IMG/VR virus record: IMGVR_UViG_3300006735_000064
Span: 1 to 45,403 of that record
DNA: 45,403 nt
DNA from: a virus
Direction: 5' to 3' (one strand)
Shown here: piece by piece, positions 12,009-21,900 of the stretch
How positions within the stretch are numbered: the first letter of the stretch is position 1
Layout of the letters: each line of letters opens with the position of its first letter
Position numbers and translations under genes: made by a program
The notes under the pieces: model-generated
Told to the model about the DNA's origin: nothing
Database searches by the model: none
The model's input: the letters and a program-made list of their open reading frames with translations, nothing else

Positions 12009-12307
12009 TGGGACAACCTATAGCACATATCGGAAGTACTACAAGTGGTCATGGACCGTGCAATCCACCATCTACTCTAGTAGAGACAGGTGGAAATACC
12101 AATGTATTTGTCAGTAAAAAACTAATTGCAACGATAGGAGGAAAGGCGGCAACTCATGGATGTAAGGATGACCCTCCTCATATGGATATAATAACAGGAG
12201 GATCAACAAGAGTTATGATTAAGAAGAAAGGAGTTGCTAGACAAGGAGATGCATTAAATAGAGGGTCAACAATCACATCAGGAAATGAAAGAGTAATGGT
12301 TGGTTAA
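12008..12307 (+). CDS. PAAR-domain baseplate spike tip protein (T4 gp5.4-like)
   Basis: 99 aa, the normal length of a stand-alone PAAR protein. These form the sharp cone that caps the central spike, binding a metal ion near the point. The glycine-rich repeated strands are clear (PIAHIGSTTSGHG, then VFVSKKLIATIGGKAATHG), with His and Cys residues that could bind metal (GHGPC at 14-18 and THGC in the middle). Start ATG overlaps the upstream TGA. Confidence 0.9.
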   Translation: MGQPIAHIGSTTSGHGPCNPPSTLVETGGNTNVFVSKKLIATIGGKAATHGCKDDPPHMDIITGGSTRVMIKKKGVARQGDALNRGSTITSGNERVMVG

Positions 12308-12316
12308 TAAAATATT

Positions 12317-12943
12317 ATGAAAAAACATTCTATTAATATGTTTCAAATACCACCATTAATGGTATTCGAATATGAAGGTGATATGGAGAAACTTGTATCA
12401 CATGTTTCTAATATTGAATATCGACCTAGTAGTGGTAATTTAAAATCAGAAACTGATTGTATATTAGATGATCCTCACTTTGAAGAATTAAAACAATTCT
12501 GTTTAGATTGTATTCATGAATATGCTAATAATGTTAGTGGTATTACCAATGAAATAGAACTACAGCAGTCTTGGGTAAATTTAAACAAACCTGATCAATC
12601 TCACCCAGAACATTATCATGCAAATAGTTTTATAAGTGGAGTTTTTTATTTGGCATCAGATCAAAATGAAGGTTCTCCTATAGTTTTTAAATCAGATCTG
12701 ATTAAAAATAATTTTTCTGTAAGAATACTACCTAATAAAAAAGGTGATAATACATATTATCCATGTACTGCTCCCAATTTTACTTATCCTTCCGTACCTG
12801 GTCAATTGATATTATTTTCTAGTAATACATCACATTTTGTTCCAAGAAATAGTTCTAAATCAGATAGGGTTAGTCTATCGTTCAATACTTTTCCAAAGTT
12901 ACCATTTGGCAGTAAACACGGACTTACATACTTAAGGGGTTGA
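12317..12943 (+). CDS. Putative 2OG-Fe(II) oxygenase-like protein (208 aa)
   Basis: Carries HYHANSFISGVFYL at residues 99-112 and SHFVPRNSSKSDRVSLSFN at about 172-190, the two conserved blocks I associate with a phage/bacterial family annotated as 2OG-Fe(II) oxygenases. His99, His101 and His173 are candidate metal ligands and Arg near 182-186 a candidate 2-oxoglutarate ligand. A plain HxD motif is not seen, so activity is uncertain. Its TGA stop lies inside the -35 box of the next promoter. Confidence 0.7.
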   Translation: MKKHSINMFQIPPLMVFEYEGDMEKLVSHVSNIEYRPSSGNLKSETDCILDDPHFEELKQFCLDCIHEYANNVSGITNEIELQQSWVNLNKPDQSHPEHYHANSFISGVFYLASDQNEGSPIVFKSDLIKNNFSVRILPNKKGDNTYYPCTAPNFTYPSVPGQLILFSSNTSHFVPRNSSKSDRVSLSFNTFPKLPFGSKHGLTYLRG

Positions 12944-12968
12944 CAAGGTAGGAACATGGTGTTATACT
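12940..12968 (+). promoter_or_regulatory. Near-consensus promoter for the structured RNA and tRNA-Asn
   Basis: TTGACA (12940-12945), 17-nt spacer, TATACT (12963-12968), in the GTGTTATACT context shared with early promoters at 1201 and 4656. It overlaps the stop of the oxygenase gene. No coding frame follows for 300 nt, so the product is RNA. Confidence 0.7.
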
Positions 12969-12974
12969 TATTAT

Positions 12975-13181
12975 GTTGAATCGACGGGTTTGACACGGGA
13001 GTGACTGAATCAAACTTGCTGGCATAAGGCTAGTTAAGGTGACGAGACACAGGTGGTGCTGCACGTTGAAAACGTGAATCGACTTACCAGTCGGGTCTCG
13101 GACAGTAAGGTAAAAATCTACTAATGTAGCAATGCCCCTTACTTGTTGGTACACATTAATCCAACCTCCCACCCACTACCT
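12975..13181 (+). ncRNA. Highly structured non-coding RNA upstream of tRNA-Asn
   Basis: No convincing ORF. Helices found by pairing: 12988-12993 with 13010-13015; 13015-13023 with 13029-13038; a multi-branch closed by CGAGAC (13043-13048) with GTCTCG (13095-13100) holding hairpins 13062-13076 and 13080-13093; loop TTACC (13084-13088) can pair with GGTAA (13109-13113), a pseudoknot, in competition with 13104-13110 pairing to 13137-13143; hairpin 13145-13149 with 13161-13165; and GGTGGTG (13052-13058) with CACTACC (13174-13180). Could be a pre-tRNA leader, a regulatory RNA, or a motif known from cyanophages that I cannot name by eye. Confidence 0.55.
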
Positions 13182-13254
13182 TCCCGATTAGTTCAGTTGG
13201 TAGAACGGGTGACTGTTAATCACTATGTCGCTGGTTCGAGTCCAGCATCGGGAG
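13182..13254 (+). tRNA. tRNA-Asn (anticodon GUU)
   Basis: Full cloverleaf: acceptor TCCCGAT (13182-13188) with ATCGGGA (13247-13253), D stem GTTC/GAAC, anticodon stem 13208-13212 with 13220-13224, anticodon GTT at 13215-13217, T stem GCTGG/CCAGC with loop TTCGAGT, and discriminator G13254. CCA is not encoded. All stems pair, with one G-T at the anticodon stem. Confidence 0.97.
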
Positions 13255-13272
13255 TTTATTTAAATACAAAAC

Positions 13273-13416
13273 ATGGGAATTAGAACAAGTTCAAATGGAT
13301 TGGTAACTATAGAACCACATCCAAAGAAATCTAGACAAGGATATGGAAAGCATTCAAAGTTTTCTGCTACATCAAGAAATAAAGCAAAGAAGAGATATAG
13401 AGGTCAAGGTCGTTGA
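13273..13416 (+). CDS. Small basic conserved-looking protein (47 aa)
   Basis: Read from ATG 13273 to TGA 13414-13416. Very rich in Lys, Arg and Ser (PHPKKSRQGYGKHSKFSA, then KAKKRYRGQG), with a MGIRTSSNGLVTIEP start that I think is conserved among T4-like phages. Nucleic-acid binding is likely from charge. It is coupled to the SET-domain gene. Confidence 0.6.
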   Translation: MGIRTSSNGLVTIEPHPKKSRQGYGKHSKFSATSRNKAKKRYRGQGR

Positions 13417-13724
13417 GTTATAAAGCATTGCCAGATGCATTGCATATAGGAGATAGTCAAGTTGCAGGTCAAGGGATATTCGCTAAAGAAGATATCCCTG
13501 TTGATACCGAACTTGGTCTATCTCATATTTTATTGGAAATTTTATTTAAGGAAACATTTCGTACACCATTAGGCGGTTTTATTAATCATAGTGATGATCC
13601 TAATTGTGTGAAATACCCAGTTGATAACAAGTATTATACCAAGTACTATATAAAGACTATAAGACCTATAAAGGCAGGTGAGGAGTTGTTTTTGAAGTAT
13701 ACCTTCTATAGTGTGCATAAATAA
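13413..13724 (+). CDS. SET-domain protein (putative lysine methyltransferase), TTG start
   Basis: SET domains transfer methyl groups from SAM to protein lysines. The signature parts are in order: GQGIFAKEDIP at about residues 23-33, GGFINHSDDPNC at about 58-69 (the NHS-x-x-PN block), then IRPIKAGEELFLKYTFY at the end (the GEEL...Y block). At 103 aa it is a minimal SET fold without pre- or post-SET domains. No ATG or GTG is available, so the start is TTG 13413, overlapping the upstream TGA, with AGGTCAAGG before it. Target unknown. Confidence 0.8.
   Translation: MSYKALPDALHIGDSQVAGQGIFAKEDIPVDTELGLSHILLEILFKETFRTPLGGFINHSDDPNCVKYPVDNKYYTKYYIKTIRPIKAGEELFLKYTFYSVHK
13716..13723 (+). promoter_or_regulatory. 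Possible late promoter box before gp25
   Basis: CATAAATA, one base from the TATAAATA late consensus, at the end of the SET gene and 18 nt before gp25. It is well placed to start the baseplate transcript, but the mismatch and its overlap with coding sequence limit certainty. Confidence 0.35.
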
Positions 13725-13741
13725 CTCAAAATAGTGTTGTT

Positions 13742-14137
13742 GTGCCGAGATACGCTCCGTTAAAGGATTTAAAAATAAATTTTATGCCTCATCCTGTTAC
13801 TGGTGATTTGCAAGTAACAAAGGAAGATGCTGCAGTGAAGCAATCGGTTGTAAATCTATTGTTGACTATACCTGGTGAAAGACCATTCCAAAGTAATTTG
13901 GGATCTAGAATCTCTGAATTATTATTTGAACCATTAGATTTTGGTGTAGCAGCACAAATACAAAGTGAGATAAAAACAACTATTAGAAATTACGAACCAA
14001 GAATTGGTATTGTTGAATTGGTAGTGGAACCTGAATTTGAACAGAATTCATTTACTGTTCATTTGGAATATGAAATTGTTGGTCGTCAAGATGATACTCC
14101 ACAAGAGATTAACTTCCTGCTTCAGAGAACTCAATGA
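13742..14137 (+). CDS. 25: Baseplate wedge subunit gp25
   Basis: 131 aa, essentially the length of T4 gp25 (132 aa). The diagnostic Glu-Pro-Arg of the gp25 family is at residues 85-87 (NYEPRIGI), and the N-terminal part has the usual SVVNLLLTIPGERPFQSN block. In the virion it joins gp6 in the wedge core and helps trigger sheath contraction. GTG start; ATGA overlap with gp6. Confidence 0.95.
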   Translation: MPRYAPLKDLKINFMPHPVTGDLQVTKEDAAVKQSVVNLLLTIPGERPFQSNLGSRISELLFEPLDFGVAAQIQSEIKTTIRNYEPRIGIVELVVEPEFEQNSFTVHLEYEIVGRQDDTPQEINFLLQRTQ

Positions 14138-15930
14138 AATATACGCAAGTAAATAATCTAGACTTTATAGATATTAAAACTTCGCTAAAGGACTATCTTC
14201 GAGCGAAGACAGATTTTAGTGATTTTGATTTTGAAGGTTCAACATGGAGTAATTTACTAGATGTTTTAGCGTATAATACTTATTATACAGCATTTAACAC
14301 TAATATGGTGGTAAATGAACTGTTTCTAGAGTCTGCTACGTTAAGAGATAACGTAATCACTATAGCAAAACAGTTAGGTTATAAACCAAAATCAGTAGTT
14401 TCACCAGAAGCAGTAGTTAATTTTAATGTAACCTTTACTGGTACAGCACCTTCTATAATAATTCTCAAAAAAGGAACAGGATTTGTAACATCTTTTGACG
14501 ACAAACTCTACAAATATGTCGTTGTTGAAGATTATAAGGTTCCTGTTGCAAATAACCAAGCAATCTTTGAAAATGTATCCTTGTATGAAGGTACATTAGT
14601 TACAGATTCATATACAGTTCAAACTGCAAACACCAAACAAAAGTTTAAGTTAACAAATTCTGGAGCAGATACCAGTACAATTAGAGTAAAAGTTTTTCCA
14701 CAAGAGAATGCTACCTCATTTGTTTATTTTAATCAAGTGAATAGCATTATTGATATAGGTGCTACAGATAATATTTTCTATGTTGATGAAAATTTAGATG
14801 AACAGTATCAACTTTTCTTTGGTGATGGAGTAATTGGACGTAAATTAGATAATAATGAGTTTGTTGAAGTAACATATTTGATTACTAATGGTGAAACTAC
14901 TAATGGAGCATCAACATTTACGTTTAGTGGTGTATTACAAGACGAAAATGGTATTTCACCTCCAATAAGTGTATCAAATATTACAACTGTTTCTGCTGCC
15001 TCTGGAGGAGCAGCAATAGAAGATATTGATAAGATTAAGTTTAATGCTCCAAAACTGTATTCAACACAGAACAGAGCAGTTACAGCAGCAGATTATTCTG
15101 CGATAGTACGTAAAATATACCCTGCGGTCTCTGACATTATTGTTTATGGTGGTGAAGAGGAAAGATATCCTGAATTTGGCAAGGTAAAGATTGTAATCAA
15201 ACCAAATAGTGGATCTAAATTATCTACCTTTACTAAACAACAAATTATTGAGCAATTAAAGGATTATTCTGTTGCTTCTGTTACTGCAGATATTATAGAC
15301 CCTTCTATTGTTTATCTTGAGTTAAGCAGTAGAATTAACTATAACACAAGGGTGACTAATCAGTTTGCGGAAGATATAAAATCAAAAGTGATTACTTCTG
15401 TGTCTGATTATTCTAAATTGTCTGGGACAGAGAAATTTAATGGTAAATATCGTCATAGTAAATATGTTGGTGTAATAGATGAAACTGATGCGTCAATAAC
15501 ATCGAATACAACTACTGTTACTATGAGGAAGGATTTTTATCCTGCTATTAACTCTACTTATTTTTATGAGTTGTGCTTCCAGAATTCCTTTAAGAATTCA
15601 TGTGATGGATCTGTTATTAGTAGTACTGGTTTTGTTATTTCCGAACAACCAAATTATGTTGTGTACATGGAAGATAGGGGTGGTAAAATAGTACTATATA
15701 GAATAGATCCTGCAACTGGTGATAAAGTTGTGGTTAATGATAATGTTGGAGATATTGATTATGTTCTAGGTGAAATTAAGATATATGATTTGACTATCAT
15801 AAAAGGAACATTTTACGATAATAAAATTGAGGTTCGAGTAGAACCAGAAAATAACGATATTTCTGCTACTAGAAGTCTTTATCTAGATGTAGATATCACG
15901 AACAGCAAATTTGCGGTATATCCAGAGTAA
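14134..15930 (+). CDS. 6: Baseplate wedge subunit gp6
   Basis: 598 aa against 660 in T4. The conserved N-terminal block SNLLDVLAYNTYYTAFNTNM, followed by NELFLESA and AKQLGYKPKS, is typical of gp6 and of the wider baseplate J family. gp6 dimers build the continuous ring of the inner baseplate. It follows gp25 with an ATGA overlap and precedes the gp7-type gene directly, the expected order. Confidence 0.93.
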   Translation: MKYTQVNNLDFIDIKTSLKDYLRAKTDFSDFDFEGSTWSNLLDVLAYNTYYTAFNTNMVVNELFLESATLRDNVITIAKQLGYKPKSVVSPEAVVNFNVTFTGTAPSIIILKKGTGFVTSFDDKLYKYVVVEDYKVPVANNQAIFENVSLYEGTLVTDSYTVQTANTKQKFKLTNSGADTSTIRVKVFPQENATSFVYFNQVNSIIDIGATDNIFYVDENLDEQYQLFFGDGVIGRKLDNNEFVEVTYLITNGETTNGASTFTFSGVLQDENGISPPISVSNITTVSAASGGAAIEDIDKIKFNAPKLYSTQNRAVTAADYSAIVRKIYPAVSDIIVYGGEEERYPEFGKVKIVIKPNSGSKLSTFTKQQIIEQLKDYSVASVTADIIDPSIVYLELSSRINYNTRVTNQFAEDIKSKVITSVSDYSKLSGTEKFNGKYRHSKYVGVIDETDASITSNTTTVTMRKDFYPAINSTYFYELCFQNSFKNSCDGSVISSTGFVISEQPNYVVYMEDRGGKIVLYRIDPATGDKVVVNDNVGDIDYVLGEIKIYDLTIIKGTFYDNKIEVRVEPENNDISATRSLYLDVDITNSKFAVYPE

Positions 15931-18900
15931 ATGAATACACAGATCTCTTCTTTAATTGAAGATCAACTGCCAGGTTTTATTACTGCTGAATATGAGAACT
16001 TTACTAAAGTTTTAGAAGGTTATTATGAGCAGTTAGAATCTGCTGGTCAACCATTGGATATTATAGCAAATATCACGAATTATCGTGATGTGGATTATTA
16101 TGAGAAGCATTTACTGAAAGAAAGATCCACATTAGTTGCTGCAATTAGTGATACAGTTAATCAAGTAATATTACAAGATGGGACATCATTCCCAGAAAGG
16201 AACGGATATATTAAAATAGATGATGAAATTCTGTTTTATAAAGAAAGAGATGGTAATACATTAACAGAAGTTTCTAGAGGAGTTAGTGGAAATACTAAAT
16301 TAGGTGATTTGTACACAGATGACGTTTATTCGTCTTCTGTTGCTGTTGAACATAGTGCTGGGGTAAATGTAGATAACTTGAGTCATCTTTTCTTATATGC
16401 CCTTACAAAGGCATTTGAGAAGGAATATTTAGATTCATTCCCTGAAGCATATCTAAAAGATGATGTAGATAAGAGAACTCTTATTAAAAATATCGGATCC
16501 TTTTATAAAGTAAAGGGAAATGATAAATCTATTCGCTTCATCTTCAATACTCTCATATCAAAGAGTGCAGACGATGTTCCTACAACTTATAACCCTAAAG
16601 ATAATACATTAAAAGTTTCTACTTCTGATTGGGATAGTACATATGCACTACAAGCAGTTGTATTATCTGGTGATGTGAATTGGTTGCTTGGAGAAGAGAT
16701 AATCCAGCAAGCAGATAAGAATTTACCAAACCTTCCGTATGCTTCTGCAGTTGTAGAAAATGTTGTACAAATTGGTACAGGACTCTTTAATTTAATTATA
16801 AGTCCATCTAGTATGAATGGAGAGTTTGTTATTCCTCAACAAACTACATTAGATAAAGTAGTTAGTGCTACAAATAATCAAGGTGATTTAATTACTGTTG
16901 ATTCTACCTTTGGATGGAAAGACAATGAAGGTACTATTGTTATTAATGGTGAGAAAATTAGATATTCTTCTAAATCCGCAAGACAATTTACTATAGAAGA
17001 ACGTGGAACTATTACACAAGCACATGGTGTAGGAGATAAAGTATATAATTACTCTACTGCACTTGCTGAAACTCCTAATGGTTTTGTTTCTTTATTAATC
17101 TACGGAATATTAACTCGTTTAGATATTGATAAGGTAGAACCTTATTCTCGTGCAGGTGATAGGGTACAAGTTACCAATTCAGGGTTCGAATCAAGAGATC
17201 CTGTTCTTTATGATGAATCAGCACAAAATTATAGATGGAAAGTAAATGTAAATGCTGTCTCTCCAGCAGTCCCTCTAAACCCAGTTATAGCAACGGGTTT
17301 GAGTGAGTATATTGCTGATGTTTCTTCATTATATGAGGATAAGCAATATTATTATATTGCAACTTCTAGTTATCCTTCAACAGATATTTTACCTGCAAAC
17401 GTATCAGATACATTAACTGATCCACAGTTACTTAAGATGATACCAAAAACAGTAACTACTACAACAGAGGTGTATAGTACTCCTAGGAGTGATGTTGGTG
17501 TTTTTGTTGATGGTACTATTGCTTATAATGTAAAAGATGATGAATTGATTAGTTTTGGTCCAGTTACTTCATTTAGTATCACTAAACGTGGATCGGGATA
17601 TCAAAAACCACCATTTGTTTTACTTAATGGTATATCTGGAAAGGCAAGAGCAATACTTACTGGAGATTTTATCACTTCCGTAGAATCTATTTCACAGGAT
17701 AGTTATACAGCACCACCAATTGTTGAAATTGTTTCAGGTAGAGGTGCTGATTTACAAGCAGTTGTTACATCTGGTTCTGTTAGTAGTATTAGAATTATTA
17801 ATGCTGGGGAATATTATTCATCTCCACCAGCAATTATTATAACTGATAATAATGGTAAAGGAAGATTTGCCCAATATAATGCTGTAATTTCTACAGAAGG
17901 TAAAATTATCGATGTTGTTAAAGTTGATGGTGGTAAATTTTATACTCAAGAAAATATTAAAGTAGTTGTTATACCAGACGCTCTTTATAGTGGTGCTACT
18001 GCTACATCAACAATATATGAGTGGGTTAAGAATAGATTTTATGATAACACACAGAATTTAGATGATAATGGTGGATTAGTTGTTTCTAATAATCTTGATG
18101 AGAAGTTTTATGGTGTTGTTGGTAATCCAAAGAGACTTCGTTATAGATTAGGTGATAATTTAACAGCAACTACACTAGAAGAAACACAAACCCTTGTTCA
18201 TTCTCCTATTCTTGGATTTGCTTATGATGGACACCCAATATATGGTCCGTATGGTCATCAGGATCCCCTTGATAAGGATTCAACTATTGTTCGGATGAGT
18301 ACTGGATATTCTCTTAAAGCATCCAGAGAAGGAGGTCCAGTGCAGGATACTGGTCCCTATCCAATGGGAACATTTGTTGATGATTATGAGTGGATTCCAA
18401 ATGTTCTAACTGGTAAAACAAGATTAGATAGGAACAATGGTAGATTTTGTGTTACACCAGAGTATCCACAAGGTGTTTATGCATATTATATAACTATCGA
18501 TAAAGATAACAATTCTGTCTTTCCGCATATTGTAGGAAATAATTTTTATTCAGTTCCTGTAGCATCAAATTACGAGTATAATGTTAAGCAAGATTCTATA
18601 CCCCCAGAATCAAAAAGATTGTTTATTGAGGGTACAGATAATAATGGAGAGAATGAAGTTGCTATTATCGAGAATGTATCTGAAGGATCTGTCTCCAGTG
18701 TTACTGCAGAGGACTCACAACCCATTTATGGGGTTGGATCGAAGATATATGTAGATGATACTAATTCAGGGGGTGAAGGTGCTTCTGGGGTTGTTTCATC
18801 AACATACGGCAAACCAGTCAAATCTATAGAATCTGTAGAGGTAAAAGCATCTATTCTTACTTCTGTAACACCATTATATTCTTTTGCAGGTGATATTATA

Positions 18901-21900
18901 ACTCAAGCATCTACTGGTGCTTCGGGTGAATTATTGCGTGATACGACAGAAGAAACTTCGTTCGTTATTAGAAACGTTCAGGGTAAGTTTGAATCAGAAA
19001 CAGATATATCAACTAGTGGTATTAGTGTTTCAAATAAATTAATCACTTCTGGTTCTAATGTTGTTAATCTTTTATTATCTCAAGACAGTACATATTCAAA
19101 AGATGCTACTATTTCTTTAGTAGAAAAAGCAAATACAGATAATATTTTTGCTACAGGTAAAGTATTAATTTCTACAACTAATCAAAATTCTGTTCGTATC
19201 CTTGTTGAAAGTGGTGATTTTAATGATCACCTCAATTATTCTGTAGGTGAAACTATTTTAAAGAGTAGTGATATATCTAATACTGCAGCGACAGAGATAA
19301 GTTTTGTCAAACAATTAAGTAAAGATATTGTTATTATAGGTTCTCAAGATAATATTGCTATTCTTGAAACTGATGGTAATCACAGTATGGGTGAAGGTGA
19401 TGTTGTTAATATTGAAATTGATCCAGATGCAACTACAACAGAATCAACATATTGGGTAAGACGTAAAAAATTCCAAGAATTGGATTTGATTCCAGTAAAT
19501 TATAATGGCAAACTTAATGATACTGGTATTGGTTCATCTAGTTTAATAGGATATGGTAGTGGTTATGATGCAGGAACATATACTGATATAGAATTAGAAT
19601 TTAGTTCTTACACAGAATCTAGATCTGATGTTGTTAAAGCAAAAGTAAAAATAGTTATTGGAGATACTAATAATATATCATCTCTAGAGATTACTGATGC
19701 AGGTTCTGGATACAGAAAAGATGATATATTAACTATCACTGATGCGTCTGTTACAAAAATAACTGGTGCACCTAATCCTATGATACCATTGTTGGTTGTT
19801 AATAGTATTGGATTGGGCAAAGAAAGAACTGATGCTGTATTAGATACTGTTTATTCATTATCTAATGGAGATATCTTAAAAATTAATAATGAATTAGTTA
19901 AAATACTTTCTATTGATCAAAATACTAGAAAAGTTTCTTTTGAGAGAGGATATAATAATACTGATATTGTTAATCATTCATTAGGTGTTCCTGTTACTTT
20001 TAATGATCCTCAATATAATTTTACTTTTAATGATAAAATATTTGGTACTGGAGCAAATGACCCCAGAGTTATTTCATATAATACCGAAACACATAAGTTG
20101 TTAATAGCATTTGATTTTGTTAATGAAGGTGCTACAAATCCATTAAGAATTACTGATGTTTCTACATTCGAAGATCACAGTACACCAGCAAAATTAGTCT
20201 CTATATCTAGAGCATTTGATAAGGTAGAGAAGTTACAATTCTCTCCAGATAACACTAACTTTGAAACTAATCCAGTTTTACAGATTCAAAAGTACTATTT
20301 TTATAAGTTTGACACTAGTCATCCTTCAATGCTTGGTTCTTATCTTGATATTTCAACTAGTCCAAATTATAATATATTCACTGAAGAAAAAGAAGTAAGT
20401 CTAATTGAACCTGGCAATACTGGTTCTAATATTAGAATTAGGTTGGGATATGGTCCTAATATTGGTGATATAAAGAGAAAAGCAGTTAATTTCATATCAT
20501 ACTATTATTTCTTAACTACTGAAGATATTGATACTGGTGGATCTTATTTGAGTGTTAATGAAGATCCTCTTGCTGGTAATAAAACTATAACCTACACAAC
20601 TCCTGATAAATTTGTTTATAATTTAGATTCAGTTCCACAATATGATGGAACTGGTGATATGAGATATACTGGAAAGTCTATTGGTAAGATTGCTACTGTT
20701 ACATTAGATAATTTAGGATTTGGATATAAAACTTTACCTATAATAAAAGGTGTTGTACCTGCTAATGATAATAAAGCACAAATTAATGCTATTAGGAATA
20801 TTGTTACTGGTAAAATAACTGAATTAAATTTACTTAATGGTGGATCTGGTTATGTAAATCCAGAAGCAATTGTTTTTGGAGATGGTAGTGGTTTAACTAT
20901 TGATTTGTTAGTTAAAAATGGTGCTATTGTTAAAGCAGAAATTAGTAATGGTGGATCTGATTATACATATACTCCTCTCATAGAAGTTATAGAAACCAGC
21001 AATAAATTGTACTTTGAATCAGAAGAAATAGGTAAACCAGATAGTGTTAGGTTTGTTCGGTATGGTTCAAATTATCATAATGACAAATCAATACTTCCTT
21101 CTTTCAATTCACCAAGTACATTTGTATTATCTGGATTTGATGATGATGCTTTTGAGTATGGAGAGATTGTAGAACAGAAAGTTAATAATGTTGTTGTAGC
21201 AAGTGGTGTAGTTTCTAAAACTGGTTGGAAAAAAGGAATAAACATTTTAAGATTGGAGAAAATTGATGGAGTCTTTAGGGAAGGTTATCCTATTACTAAT
21301 AGACAACGTGGAGGAACTGCTACTATTGTTTCTATTAAAAAATCTTCATTCAAACCAGTAATAACAACAAGAGAAAGTAGAATTGGTAAATTTACATCTG
21401 ACAGAGGAAAAGTTAGTTCATTAAATCAAAGAATTACTGATTCAAATTTCTATCAAGATTATTCGTATGTAATTAGATCCAGAACTCCTATTGATAAGTG
21501 GAGAAATGCTTTAAAAGATACCACACATCCTGCTGGATTTAAGATGTTTGGTGAAGTCTATGTGGAATCGGAAGGTTCTAATAGAATGAATCCTGTACAG
21601 CAGAATATTCAGAATGTAACAACATACCTTTGTATCCCAACACCTAAAATAACATCATCATCTGTAACTAGAACAATTACAGAAACTATTATAGGTTCTG
21701 CCAATATTAATGTTAGAAGGGGTCTCGGATCTGTATCTGTTGATGCATTTGATGAGACTATGACTAGGGTTAGAGAGATTACTCTATCCCCAGCATTTGA
21801 TGGTGTTTTTGATAGTGATACAGGACAGAGTGTTGGTACTCAAGAATTTACTATTATTGATAAAGCAACAGGATCTGCTTATACACCTTATAATGAACAA

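Noticed and set aside
12975-13181. A complete tmRNA gene upstream of tRNA-Asn
   Set aside because: Only a short D-arm-like string and a short tag-like frame match; there is no acceptor stem, T-arm or 3' partner in the window, so I call it an unidentified structured RNA.
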